DNA of 64,000 bases from JAFGIG01 sp964397545. GTDB taxonomy: Bacteria; SDB-A. The stretch covers positions 59,813 to 123,812 of the forward strand of contig CAYNIW010000004.1 in assembly GCA_964397545.1 (NCBI GenBank), written 5' to 3'. The notes beneath the pieces were generated by a model, which was not told where the DNA came from, did no database searches, and was given only the letters and a program-made list of their open reading frames with translations. How positions within the stretch are numbered: position 1 is the first letter of the stretch; each line of letters opens with the position of its first letter. A program made the translations under genes and the position numbers. Positions 43,576-52,218 of the stretch are shown here, one piece after another.

Positions 43576-46096
43576 AGATCTCGCCTTTTTCTTTATGCTT
43601 TTTTGATTCCCTTTCCATGATCTTCATAGCGGCAAAAGCGTCCCCCGCAAAGAATATGTTTATTTTAAGAGACCTCCTCAATTCCGCAGTATATTCTTCG
43701 CAAAGAGCTGCTCCTCCGCAGATTATTGGAACATAGATTCCTTCTTCAACAAATTTAACTGCGATTTTTTTTATGTATAAAGCCGAATAAACAAGAAGAC
43801 CGCTCAAGCCCACGCAGTCGGGCATGTGTTTTCTGACAGCGGCGGCGATTTCTTCGTCGGTTTTGTCAACTCCCAGATCGACGACCTCGATACCGCTGTT
43901 TTCCATTATTATTTTCACTATATTTTTTCCTATGTCGTGGATATCTCCTTTCACGGTCGCAAGAAGAATTTTCTTTTTTCTATTTCTTTCTAACGGCTTT
44001 ATCAGAGGCGAAAGTATTTCAAGAGATTTTTTCATGACCCCGGACGAAAACAGGACATACGGAAGCAAAGTCTCTCCTTTTTCGAACATTTCGCCGACTT
44101 TCTTCATTGAAGGCAGGAGTATTTCATTCAGTATTTTTTGAGCCGGCATCCTCAGAAGAAGCCTGTCTATGATTTCTTTCAGATTTTTGTCCTCTCCGTA
44201 AATCACAGATGAGAACAGCTTTTCTTCATCGGTTAAAAAACGCTTTGAAGCGGAAACTATCGCATCACTTCCGATTTTTCCGCCTAAAAACTCCGTCAGG
44301 TTTTCAGCGTAATCCTCTGGGTCGGAAAATATCAGCTTCTCGGCTCTTTTGACCATGTTCGCCGGTATCTGTGAAAGGGGCAGTATCGAGTCTAAATCCA
44401 GTATTGCGGCTTCTAAACCCGCGTTGACTGCGAGATGAAGATACACTGAATTCAAAATTTTTCTGTGTTTTCTGTCGAAACCGTATGATATGTTGCTTAC
44501 ACCCATTATTATCCCGGCTTTCGGGAACGCTTTCTTAATAAGTCCTATCGAATCTATTGTAGCTTTATAGCTCGCGGCGGTAGCCGGGTCGCCTGAAGCG
44601 AGTGAAAAAGTCAGAGGATCGAAAAAAATATCTTGTGGAAGTATGCCGTGAACTGCAACGGCGGACCCATATATTTTTTCCGCAGTTTCGATTTTTCTCT
44701 CTAAATCAACAGCGTATCCATTCTCATCAGCGAGAATGCACACGACCGAAGCTCCGAATTTTTTCACGAGTTTGAATATTTTGTCTGCTTTTTCCCTGTC
44801 TTCCATGCTGACTGAATTGACGAGCGGTTTCCCCGGGTAATTTTTCAGGAAAGATTCCAATGATTTTTCGCAGGACGTATCCGCGCAGACAGGAATTTTC
44901 AGAATACTGGAAAGAAAAGTTGTAATACTCCCATAATCTTCAATTTTATTTCCGCCAGGACAGGCAAGACAGAGGTCAATGCAGTCAGCTCCTTTCATTT
45001 GCTCGCCAACTGCAATTTCTCTTATCACCTGAAAATCTCGCTCTTCAACAGCTCTTTTGAATTTTTTACTTCCGGACACGCTCGTCTTTTCGCTTATCTT
45101 AAAAGGTTTTGGAAGATCTTTTTTCCTATAAGCGGAATAAAGGGAAGAAAGGGAATGAAATTCAATTATTTTTTGAGCGGGGATTTTCACTCCCTCAAAT
45201 CTCTTTCTGAGTTCCTCTATATGCCTGAAAGTAGTCCCGCAGCATCCTCCCACGATTCTCAAACCGAATCTAACCGATTGCATAAAGACGGTTTCGGCAA
45301 ATTCCTCCGGTCCGCAGTCATATATGACTGACTGACCTTCTATTCGAGGCAATCCCGCGTTAGGCATATAAACCAATTCAAAATGAGATTTTCCGCGTAT
45401 TGCTTCAAGTGATTTCTCCGACTGCTTAGGCCCGAACCCGCAGTTGAGTCCTACGGCGGAAAACGGATAGGACTGAAATGTCGCCAAAAAAGACTCGCAA
45501 GACATGCCGATCGCGGTTCTGCAGTTTTCGCCCGGGCTTATCAGAACAAATAAAGGGACTTTCAATATTTTTTCTTCGAATATTCTTTCAACCGCGGAAA
45601 AAGCCGCTTTTATCTGAAGGGGATCCTGGCAAGTTTCTATTCCCAGCATGTCAACGCCGCCCGAAAGAAGCCCTTCTATCTGCCTGCTATATGATTTTTC
45701 CAGCTCGTCAAAAGATACATCTCCCAGAGTTGGATACTTTCTTCCCGGTCCCACTGACCCGCAAACAAATCTTTTTTTTCCGTGTTTAGAATATTCTCCG
45801 GCGGCTTTTTTAGCTATTGAAGCTCCTTCCGCATTTATCTGACGGCACAATTCTCCGGCGCCTTTTTCTTTGAGCGTCAGAAAATCGCCCCCGAAGGTAT
45901 TTGTCTCAATAATGTCACAACCCGCTTCTAAAAATCCCCTGTGAATCTCCTCAATAACTGCAGGATGAGTCAGGTTCAGCATTTCGTTGACGCGTCCAGC
46001 GCCCTGATTATTTACTGAAGTCTCTATAGAGGTTCCCATGCCTCCGTCAAAAATCACCGGTTTATCATTTTTCAAAGCGTCAATTATATCTATCAT
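43559..46096 (-). CDS. metH: Cobalamin-dependent methionine synthase, three-domain form
   Basis: Transfers methyl from 5-methyl-THF to homocysteine via B12. 845 aa in order: homocysteine-binding domain with GGMGTSIE and zinc cysteines (GLNCG, GGCCGT); pterin-binding barrel (about 350-600); cobalamin cap helices and Rossmann B12 domain with the base-off motif DIHDIG, SGLLVYS and GGAAL. The reactivation domain of E. coli MetH (1227 aa) is absent and encoded next door. It lies 14 bases after metF. Confidence 0.94.
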   Translation of the reverse strand: MIDIIDALKNDKPVIFDGGMGTSIETSVNNQGAGRVNEMLNLTHPAVIEEIHRGFLEAGCDIIETNTFGGDFLTLKEKGAGELCRQINAEGASIAKKAAGEYSKHGKKRFVCGSVGPGRKYPTLGDVSFDELEKSYSRQIEGLLSGGVDMLGIETCQDPLQIKAAFSAVERIFEEKILKVPLFVLISPGENCRTAIGMSCESFLATFQSYPFSAVGLNCGFGPKQSEKSLEAIRGKSHFELVYMPNAGLPRIEGQSVIYDCGPEEFAETVFMQSVRFGLRIVGGCCGTTFRHIEELRKRFEGVKIPAQKIIEFHSLSSLYSAYRKKDLPKPFKISEKTSVSGSKKFKRAVEERDFQVIREIAVGEQMKGADCIDLCLACPGGNKIEDYGSITTFLSSILKIPVCADTSCEKSLESFLKNYPGKPLVNSVSMEDREKADKIFKLVKKFGASVVCILADENGYAVDLERKIETAEKIYGSAVAVHGILPQDIFFDPLTFSLASGDPATAASYKATIDSIGLIKKAFPKAGIIMGVSNISYGFDRKHRKILNSVYLHLAVNAGLEAAILDLDSILPLSQIPANMVKRAEKLIFSDPEDYAENLTEFLGGKIGSDAIVSASKRFLTDEEKLFSSVIYGEDKNLKEIIDRLLLRMPAQKILNEILLPSMKKVGEMFEKGETLLPYVLFSSGVMKKSLEILSPLIKPLERNRKKKILLATVKGDIHDIGKNIVKIIMENSGIEVVDLGVDKTDEEIAAAVRKHMPDCVGLSGLLVYSALYIKKIAVKFVEEGIYVPIICGGAALCEEYTAELRRSLKINIFFAGDAFAAMKIMERESKKHKEKGEIFDDCP

Positions 46097-46110
46097 GATT
46101 TACTCCAGGT

Positions 46111-47076
46111 TCAGGAAAAACATCCGCGAAAGTTTTCGAGAATAAAGTTGACGGATTTCGCGTTTCCCATTGTAAAAAGATGAACGCAAGGGACATTAAA
46201 GTCCAACAGTTTTTCCAGAAGCCCCGACATGTATTTTATTCCCGCTTCTTTCTCTTTTTCCGGGGTTTTAGCCTCAATTAGTTTTTTCACGAATTCCGGG
46301 GGAATTGTAGCTGAAAAAATTCTCGGAACCGATCCGAGCCGGCATGCTTCAATTATCGGTTTCAATCCAGCTATCACGGGGATGCTTATTCCCAATTTGC
46401 TGACTTTATGGACAAATTTTTTATAGATATTGAAACCGTAAAAAGCCTGAGTTATGGCAAAAGAAGCTCCAGATGCTATTTTCCTCGAAAAATTTTTCAA
46501 GTCTTCCTCTTCGTTGAGCGATTCATTGTGCCTTTCAGGATATACAGCCGCGCCGACGCAGAAATTTGTGCTCAAGATTTTTCCTGAACACGTTTTTTCC
46601 GTGTATTTACCTTCGTTAAGACCTCTGATTTGGCTTATCAGTTCGCTGGCGAACATGTGACCTTCTTTTTCGGGTTTGAAGCCGGCTCGCAAATCCATGG
46701 GGTCTCCTCTGACAGCAAAAAGATTTTCGAATCCGAGGAAATGAAGATCTATGAGCAAATCTTCGGTCTTAAAGCGGTCCATACCCGCGCATATAATATG
46801 CGGAACCGTTTCCACGCCGAACTCTTTTCTTATGGCAGCGGACAAACCTACTGTTCCCGGTTTTCTGTTATTGCAAATTGCATAAACTTTGCCTTCTTTC
46901 ACGGTATAATCAATTGAACAGCATTTATTCGTCACGCTGATGAACTTAGGCCCGTGACGGATTATTCTGTCAATAGTCTTGAAAATCCCCTCAGGAGAGG
47001 ATCCTCTTTCGGGAGGGACAACCTCAAAGGAAAGAAGAGTTTTTTCTCTTTTTTGGATTATATCGGTAATCTTCAT
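46111..47076 (-). CDS. metF: Methylenetetrahydrofolate reductase
   Basis: Reduces 5,10-methylene-THF to 5-methyl-THF, the methyl donor of MetH. 321 aa TIM barrel: SFEVVPPERGSSPEGIF start, HIICAGMDR, LFAVRGDP (RGD motif) and ITQAFYGF. The gene lies between the COG2122 gene and metH, so the methyl supply and its use are co-transcribed. ATG with gagga upstream. Confidence 0.93.
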   Translation of the reverse strand: MKITDIIQKREKTLLSFEVVPPERGSSPEGIFKTIDRIIRHGPKFISVTNKCCSIDYTVKEGKVYAICNNRKPGTVGLSAAIRKEFGVETVPHIICAGMDRFKTEDLLIDLHFLGFENLFAVRGDPMDLRAGFKPEKEGHMFASELISQIRGLNEGKYTEKTCSGKILSTNFCVGAAVYPERHNESLNEEEDLKNFSRKIASGASFAITQAFYGFNIYKKFVHKVSKLGISIPVIAGLKPIIEACRLGSVPRIFSATIPPEFVKKLIEAKTPEKEKEAGIKYMSGLLEKLLDFNVPCVHLFTMGNAKSVNFILENFRGCFS

Positions 47077-47086
47077 CTGTTTCTCC

Positions 47087-47836
47087 TCATGAAAGAGAGA
47101 TTTTTATCCCCTCGCAGGCTTTAACGCAGATTTTTCCGCCGCATACGCCGAGAGCGAATAAAATTTCTCTTTCTTTTTCGGCCATTTCTACCGCTTTTTC
47201 AAGGGCTTCAGGTGTTTTTACGACATTGCTCAGCGATGTTGCAAACATATCTGCAAGGACAGGATCCCGGCAGACAACTGTGAAAGAATCAGACCTTCCG
47301 AAATTAAGCGAATGCCCTAATTTCCCCGAAGATGTGCAGATACCGCAGGGGGTAAGAAACGGTTCAATAGATAAAATTATACCAGTTTTGAAGTTTTCAC
47401 TGCCGGTCTCAATAAGCACGCTTACTCGCGATTTTGTTTTCAGGTAAACATCTCCTCCGTTTTCTACAACATATTCTTCAGCGGAAAATTCACTCTCTAT
47501 AAAATTGCCAATCTCTTGTGCAAAAAAACCGGCAATTCCCGCCATCGGGCCGACTCCCGTAATTCTGGAAAGAAGATATAGTTTTTCTACACTTCCCACA
47601 GCAAAGTCAGGGACGTCCATTCCTGTAAGTGAACTTAAAAACTGAGGACAAGAAGATATGTGCTTTTCAAAAATCATTCTCATTTGGATTATTCTGCCGA
47701 TAATTCTTTCAGGCATCGAAGAGTCGTAGTATTTAGGATTGATGCCTATTTGAAGATCCGTGTCCTTAAAACCCGCTTCGAACTGCCAGAATTTGTCACC
47801 TTCCGTTTTATTTCTGTATGATCTTACACCGGACAT
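47087..47836 (-). CDS. UPF0280/COG2122 ApbE-like protein of homocysteine synthesis
   Basis: 249 aa. Family motifs GPMAGIAG, VVENGGDVYL and GICTSSGKLGHSLNFG are present, related to the ApbE flavin-transferase fold. In Methanosarcina the COG2122 protein was genetically linked to homocysteine synthesis together with the DUF39 protein (published work by Rauch and Perona, recalled). It overlaps the hcyS-like gene by 13 bases here, supporting the same job. Exact reaction unknown; it may handle sulfur transfer. Confidence 0.85.
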   Translation of the reverse strand: MSGVRSYRNKTEGDKFWQFEAGFKDTDLQIGINPKYYDSSMPERIIGRIIQMRMIFEKHISSCPQFLSSLTGMDVPDFAVGSVEKLYLLSRITGVGPMAGIAGFFAQEIGNFIESEFSAEEYVVENGGDVYLKTKSRVSVLIETGSENFKTGIILSIEPFLTPCGICTSSGKLGHSLNFGRSDSFTVVCRDPVLADMFATSLSNVVKTPEALEKAVEMAEKEREILFALGVCGGKICVKACEGIKISLS

Positions 47837-49035
47837 GACTCCTCCAATTTATTCGACAACAAAACTTCTCTCTTTTTAACCTTCCTCCTGTCTGATTCCA
47901 AAATAAGAGATTTAGTCTTACCCCCCTCCGGCAGACGGGCGGATCTTTCTGTTATAATAAAATCGCCGGCAAGAATGATTTTTTTTAGCATGCAAGAGAT
48001 TTTTTTTGATTTTCTCAGCCCGGATATGAGGTTTGTCTTCACGTAATTGCCTTTAACCTCAGCTTTGCCGGACAAGAGTTCTTCGTAAGTTAAATATTTT
48101 AGAACTTTCTTTTCTTCTGAAGAAAAATCGACGACAGGAACATCAATTTCCGTGTTTCTAACCGCGGCGTAATACGCTGAATTTTTGTCAATAATCGGAA
48201 TAGGAATTCCTATTCCGACATACATGCTCAAGCCGTAGCCCTTGAAATACACAGGCGCTAAAAAATTTCTATCCATTTTCTTCAAGTCCCCTATGACAGA
48301 AATTGAAGCGGCGTTTTTAAGAGGTATGCCGCGCTTGTTTCTCTTGGGTCTCGTATCATGCTGGGTTCCATTCCAGCAAACAAAACCCTGAGCGCCGCAG
48401 AGAAATATCTTTGTTCCAATTCCTATTGCTTCCAGAAAAGGGTCATTTATCAACGGGCTGATTTCTCCTGCCGTGCAGAAATTGATATTTCCGCAGTTTC
48501 TCCCGAGAACTCCCATGTATGTCTTAAGGTCTTTTTCAGATGTGTTCACGGCAGCGGCATAGTTTTGATAAGCGTTTCTCGGGTTGAACAGAAAAGCTTC
48601 ATTTATGCCGGATTTATCTACGAATATTTTCAGATTTTTTTTCGGATAGCAGTCGGTGCCCTTGGCTTTGGCTTCGAGAAGGATTTTTTCTCCTTTGACA
48701 AGCGAGTGTATTACATTCGCCCCTCCGTATTCAAAGTTTTCCGCTGAAATCTCTGTGGCTCCGATATAAGCGTCCGCCGCGGCAATGCCGGCATGGGCTC
48801 TCACACCGTTTAAGAATATTTCCTCCATTCTTATCGGCGGACAGCAGTTCCCGAAATTCAAAAAAGCTCCGCTCGAACACATTGGAGAAAAAGTTGCCGT
48901 TGTGACGACATCCACTTTTTGGACGAGTTCTTTTGGCGTTTTTTCGCGCGCCAGTTCTTTGAACTCATCGGCAGTTAGGACGACTCCTTTCCCGCCTTTT
49001 ATTTTTTCTCTGATCTCTTCAAAAGATTTTCTCAT
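47824..49035 (-). CDS. hcyS: Homocysteine-forming sulfurtransferase HcyS (DUF39/COG1900)
   Basis: 403 aa. The DUF39 family converts aspartate semialdehyde to homocysteine using sulfide and an electron donor (known from methanogens). Conserved cysteines are Cys53 (SPMCSSG) and Cys129 (GTDCYP), matching the two essential cysteines described in the methanogen enzyme. Further family segments: GIAAADAYIGATE, HSLVKGE, GAQGFVCWNGTQHD. The usual NIL/ferredoxin partner (HcyF) is not in the window. First structural gene of the operon, with gagaggg before ATG. Confidence 0.88.
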   Translation of the reverse strand: MRKSFEEIREKIKGGKGVVLTADEFKELAREKTPKELVQKVDVVTTATFSPMCSSGAFLNFGNCCPPIRMEEIFLNGVRAHAGIAAADAYIGATEISAENFEYGGANVIHSLVKGEKILLEAKAKGTDCYPKKNLKIFVDKSGINEAFLFNPRNAYQNYAAAVNTSEKDLKTYMGVLGRNCGNINFCTAGEISPLINDPFLEAIGIGTKIFLCGAQGFVCWNGTQHDTRPKRNKRGIPLKNAASISVIGDLKKMDRNFLAPVYFKGYGLSMYVGIGIPIPIIDKNSAYYAAVRNTEIDVPVVDFSSEEKKVLKYLTYEELLSGKAEVKGNYVKTNLISGLRKSKKISCMLKKIILAGDFIITERSARLPEGGKTKSLILESDRRKVKKREVLLSNKLEESCPV

Positions 49036-49102
49036 ATTGCCCTCTCTTAACGCGCGGAAGATCCGCGGCAGATTCTGTGCTTTTTTTTACTTGTTTTTTT
49101 GG

Positions 49103-49136
49103 AAAATAAAAAAGCTACACGCGCATTCGCATGTAG
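49103..49136 (-). terminator. Attenuator terminator in the methionine operon leader
   Basis: Minus-strand stem CTACATGCG (49136-49128) with CGCGTGTAG (49123-49115), loop AATG, one G-T pair, then CTTTTTTATTTT. Leader codons 36 (Met) and 38 (Met) lie in the 5' arm and loop, so a ribosome stalled there would cover the hairpin and let RNA polymerase continue into hcyS. No competing antiterminator stem is obvious; stalling could act directly. Confidence 0.7.
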
Positions 49137-49237
49137 TGAGAGGGCATGATTCTTTCGGATGAACGAACGCCGGGTATTATTTCACATACACCGGTGCATA
49201 AAAGCCTGTAGGCTTCAGCATTAAAAATGTCTATCAT
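49115..49237 (-). CDS. Putative 40-aa leader peptide of the methionine operon
   Basis: A 40-codon ORF from ATG 49237 to TAG 49115, preceded by a strong aaaggaggacagg. Product: MIDIFNAEAY RLLCTGVCEI, then IPGVRSSERI MPSHYMRMRV. Three of the last ten codons are Met (codons 31, 36 and 38); two Cys codons lie earlier. The stop codon closes a hairpin with a T tract, and the promoter lies 27 bases upstream. This is the design of a leader peptide whose translation reads methionyl-tRNA supply. An alternative is a real small protein followed by an ordinary terminator. Confidence 0.6.
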   Translation of the reverse strand: MIDIFNAEAYRLLCTGVCEIIPGVRSSERIMPSHYMRMRV

Positions 49238-49263
49238 CCTGTCCTCCTTTAATGAGATTCGGA

Positions 49264-49293
49264 ATAATAGAACAATTTTAAGTTAAAAATCAA
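49264..49293 (-). promoter_or_regulatory. Promoter of the methionine operon
   Basis: Minus strand TTGATT (49293-49288), an 18-base spacer and TATTAT (49269-49264), about 27 bases before the leader ORF. It is the only good promoter between the convergent tldE end and hcyS. Confidence 0.6.
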
Positions 49294-49315
49294 GCTCTTT
49301 TTATGACGGGCTGTA

Positions 49316-50602
49316 TCATGAGAAAGAGACATCTTTGACGAGAATGTATGGAGCTCTTGAGTTGCCGTAGTCTATTATCTCTTTTGAGACTCCGGCGATA
49401 TTCATCAGCATTTCCGAGGTGTTGGCAGTCAACATAACTTCTTTTACGGGGAACTGAATTTTTCCATTCTCTATATAGTAGCTGTTTTTACAGACTCCCG
49501 ATAAATCTCCGTTGACGCTCGGCGAGCCTCCGGAAAATCTGTCGAGAAATATTCCCTTTTGGATTCCCGATATGAGAGAGCCTAAATCTTCTTTTCCGGG
49601 TTGAATTTCTATGTGGTTGCCGCTGCGGTTTTTTGCCCTCGGTAATCCCGTTTTTCTCGAACCGTAGTAGGAAAGCAGAAAATTTTTCAGTATCCCGTCT
49701 TGAACTAGGTCCATGTCCTCTGTAAAAAAACCGTCAAAAGTGAAATAATCCTTGAAAACGGACTTTTCGGAAAGGGGCGTCATTTTTATGCTGAACAGCG
49801 GTGAAGCGATTTTTTTGCCTAGTTTGTCCCCATATATACTGGTTCGGGCGATAAGCCTGTTGTCGAAAAGCGGAAAGAAAAAATCATCGAACATTCCCAG
49901 AGCGGCTTTTGGAGTCATTAAAAGGTCGCCTCTGAATTTTTCTTTGACAGGTCTGCTGTGAATATGCTCGACGGAATTTTTCAACATCAGATCTATTCCG
50001 CTTTTTTCAATTATTTTTTCTCCTATGTCCTTAAAATCTATAACAAGATAATTAAAGGAAGAGACATCTTTCTCTCTTTTGGAGGTGAAAAAAAGACATG
50101 TGTTGTAAAAGGACCTGTCCTCGGCCAAAAAACTGCCGTTAGAGTTAGCGTAAGTTATTTTATTTTTGTAATGAGTGAATATGGTATCTGAAAAAATAAC
50201 CTCAGGGTATCTGTCTTTAGCCTCCCGGAGAAATTCAGAGAAAGATTCAGTCATTTTTTCTATATCGGGATATGCGGCATTTCCCAAAAACTCTCCTACG
50301 TTTTTTTCCGGGCATAAATCGTTCGCGTCATCCGGTTGAGAGCAGGCGCACATATCATTAAGCTGTTCAGCCGCCGCTTTTATGTCTTCGTCATTGAAAT
50401 TATTAAGAGTTAAATCGGCTTTTCTTCTGTTGCAAAAAGCCTCTAGCCTGATTTCATTGTTTTCTGTTGATCTGAGAAAATTTATTTTGTCTTTTTCTAC
50501 GTTAAGTTCTGTTATTTCTCTTTGAAAGCTGACTAAAGAACTCTTTTGAGCGCCTTTATTGATGATTTCGTCCAATATTTCACCTGTTTTTTTCCTGTCC
50601 AT
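49316..50602 (-). CDS. pmbA: TldE/PmbA, metallo-peptidase partner
   Basis: 428 aa of the TldD/PmbA family without the HExxxH zinc site, thus the TldE-type partner. It pairs with TldD to form a heterodimeric zinc protease that degrades unfolded or modified peptides. Family features: a glycine-rich NRSGNHIEIQPG segment and the final EMLMNIAGVSKE. One base separates it from tldD, so they are co-translated. Ends next to the methionine leader. Confidence 0.88.
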   Translation of the reverse strand: MDRKKTGEILDEIINKGAQKSSLVSFQREITELNVEKDKINFLRSTENNEIRLEAFCNRRKADLTLNNFNDEDIKAAAEQLNDMCACSQPDDANDLCPEKNVGEFLGNAAYPDIEKMTESFSEFLREAKDRYPEVIFSDTIFTHYKNKITYANSNGSFLAEDRSFYNTCLFFTSKREKDVSSFNYLVIDFKDIGEKIIEKSGIDLMLKNSVEHIHSRPVKEKFRGDLLMTPKAALGMFDDFFFPLFDNRLIARTSIYGDKLGKKIASPLFSIKMTPLSEKSVFKDYFTFDGFFTEDMDLVQDGILKNFLLSYYGSRKTGLPRAKNRSGNHIEIQPGKEDLGSLISGIQKGIFLDRFSGGSPSVNGDLSGVCKNSYYIENGKIQFPVKEVMLTANTSEMLMNIAGVSKEIIDYGNSRAPYILVKDVSFS

Positions 50603-50603
50603 T

Positions 50604-51974
50604 TCAGTTTCCTCCGATATTCACTTTACATTTTATCGCTGGGCCGCCCATTCCGACCGGCATCGGTTGTTTTTTTCCGCACATACCGCTGCTTTCCCAT
50701 CTCAAATCGTCGGATATCATAGTGACTGTCTTTAACAGGTCTATGGCCGTTCCCGATATTGTCGTGTCCTTGAGGGCTTTCGTTAATTTTCCTTTTTTTA
50801 TTTCATAACCGAAAGTCACTCCAAACATGAATTCACTTGTCGAGTCCGCCTGTCCGTTAGCCGGATTTTCAAGATAGTAACCGTCTTCAATTGAAGATAC
50901 CATGTCTTCTATCTTGTCTTTACCCGGCAGAATGCACGTATTTCTCATTCTTATCAGCGGTTCGTCGTCAAAATTGTAGGCTCTTGCGTTTCCTGTGGGG
51001 TCAGTGTTGAAAAACTCCGCCGATCTGCGGTTGTGTAGATAACTTTTCAGTATTCCCCCCTCGATGACGACCGCATCTTTAGCTTCAATTCCTTCATCGT
51101 CAAAATAAACGGGGACAGGGCAGGTCTTTCCGAAAGCCTTGTTGGCGAAATCAACAAGATTTACGTTTTCGGAAGCCACTTTCTTATCCAACAAGTCTGC
51201 GGCGACTGAGCCGCCGAAGACAAAATCGGCTTCGGTTGTGTGCCCCATTGCCTCATGAGCGAGTATTCCCGCCAGATCGGCTCCAAGAATTACTTCCTTG
51301 AATCCTGCCTTCGGAAAGGTTCCGTCCCGTTTTTTCATAAGCTTTCCGTAAAGCTCGTCTGTCCCTCCGAAAAGTTCTTCAGGCGACTCGTATATATCTT
51401 CGAGATCGCCGAGCCCTCCGAATGAATCGCTTAAATTAATGGGTTGTGAGTCTGTTGTCAAAGAAACTCTGAGAAAACTTCTCGGTATAGACTGAATCAC
51501 ATGCGCGCCTTCCGAAGTCATGAGTTCTTTCCTCATCAACAGATGATAGTATAATATTTGTCTGCTTTTTAACTTGGGATATTTGTTTAGTATATAAGAA
51601 TCTACCCCTCTGATAAAATCCATTTTCTGTTTTCTCGTCATTTTTTGTTTTTTTGTCGTAAGGTCTATTTCAAAATTTTTATGTTCAAATTTTCTGAAAA
51701 TCCTGTCCGTGTTTTTAAAACGTGAGGACATGAAATCAGCATTTTCTTCGGCTTTTCTGAGAATTTTCTGAATGTTTTCCGAATCTTTAGAAGGGCTCGA
51801 CGCAAACCCCCAGAGTCCATCCTTAAAAACTCTCGCGCTGCCCCCCCCTTCTCTTTTTTCGTCGTTACTTATGCAATCTCCGTTCAAAACGACTATGATT
51901 TGGCTCATGTTTTCCTGAAGGCGTAATTCAGTGTAATTTCTGAATTTATCTCTGTATTTTTCAAGCTCAGCCAT
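50604..51974 (-). CDS. tldD: TldD, zinc metallopeptidase
   Basis: 456 aa from ATG 51974, chosen because gggagg lies just ahead; an upstream in-frame start adds 17 odd residues. It contains the active site HEAMGH (AHEAMGHTTEADFVFGGS), the HExxxH zinc motif. Together with PmbA/TldE it cleaves short unfolded peptides (established for the family). Cytosolic. The gene is divergent from the AraC-type regulator, which may or may not control it. Confidence 0.92.
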   Translation of the reverse strand: MAELEKYRDKFRNYTELRLQENMSQIIVVLNGDCISNDEKREGGGSARVFKDGLWGFASSPSKDSENIQKILRKAEENADFMSSRFKNTDRIFRKFEHKNFEIDLTTKKQKMTRKQKMDFIRGVDSYILNKYPKLKSRQILYYHLLMRKELMTSEGAHVIQSIPRSFLRVSLTTDSQPINLSDSFGGLGDLEDIYESPEELFGGTDELYGKLMKKRDGTFPKAGFKEVILGADLAGILAHEAMGHTTEADFVFGGSVAADLLDKKVASENVNLVDFANKAFGKTCPVPVYFDDEGIEAKDAVVIEGGILKSYLHNRRSAEFFNTDPTGNARAYNFDDEPLIRMRNTCILPGKDKIEDMVSSIEDGYYLENPANGQADSTSEFMFGVTFGYEIKKGKLTKALKDTTISGTAIDLLKTVTMISDDLRWESSGMCGKKQPMPVGMGGPAIKCKVNIGGN

Positions 51975-52218
51975 AATACCTCCCGTAAAATGATAAAATT
52001 TACCATAATAGTGTTGAATTTGCAATTATTGTTCTGCCTGCGTCATAAAAAACCAACAAATCAATATATATCTCATAATATCGTGATTTGTATTTCATCG
52101 CCGACAAAGATTCCTGTCAATATGACATTTTATTATTGTTTTTTTAGCTTTTTTTGCCCAAATTACCAAATTTTTTATGAAAATATGTTGATTTTGTGCT
52201 ATAATGATACAGAAATAT

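Noticed and set aside
49103..49293. A SAM or cobalamin riboswitch before hcyS
   Set aside because: The leader is too short and is filled by the ORF; no S-box or B12-box pattern was found.
52188..52206. TTGATT with TATAAT as a complete promoter for the AraC gene
   Set aside because: The spacing is only 6 bases; just the -10 is convincing. I use it only to move the start to 52219.
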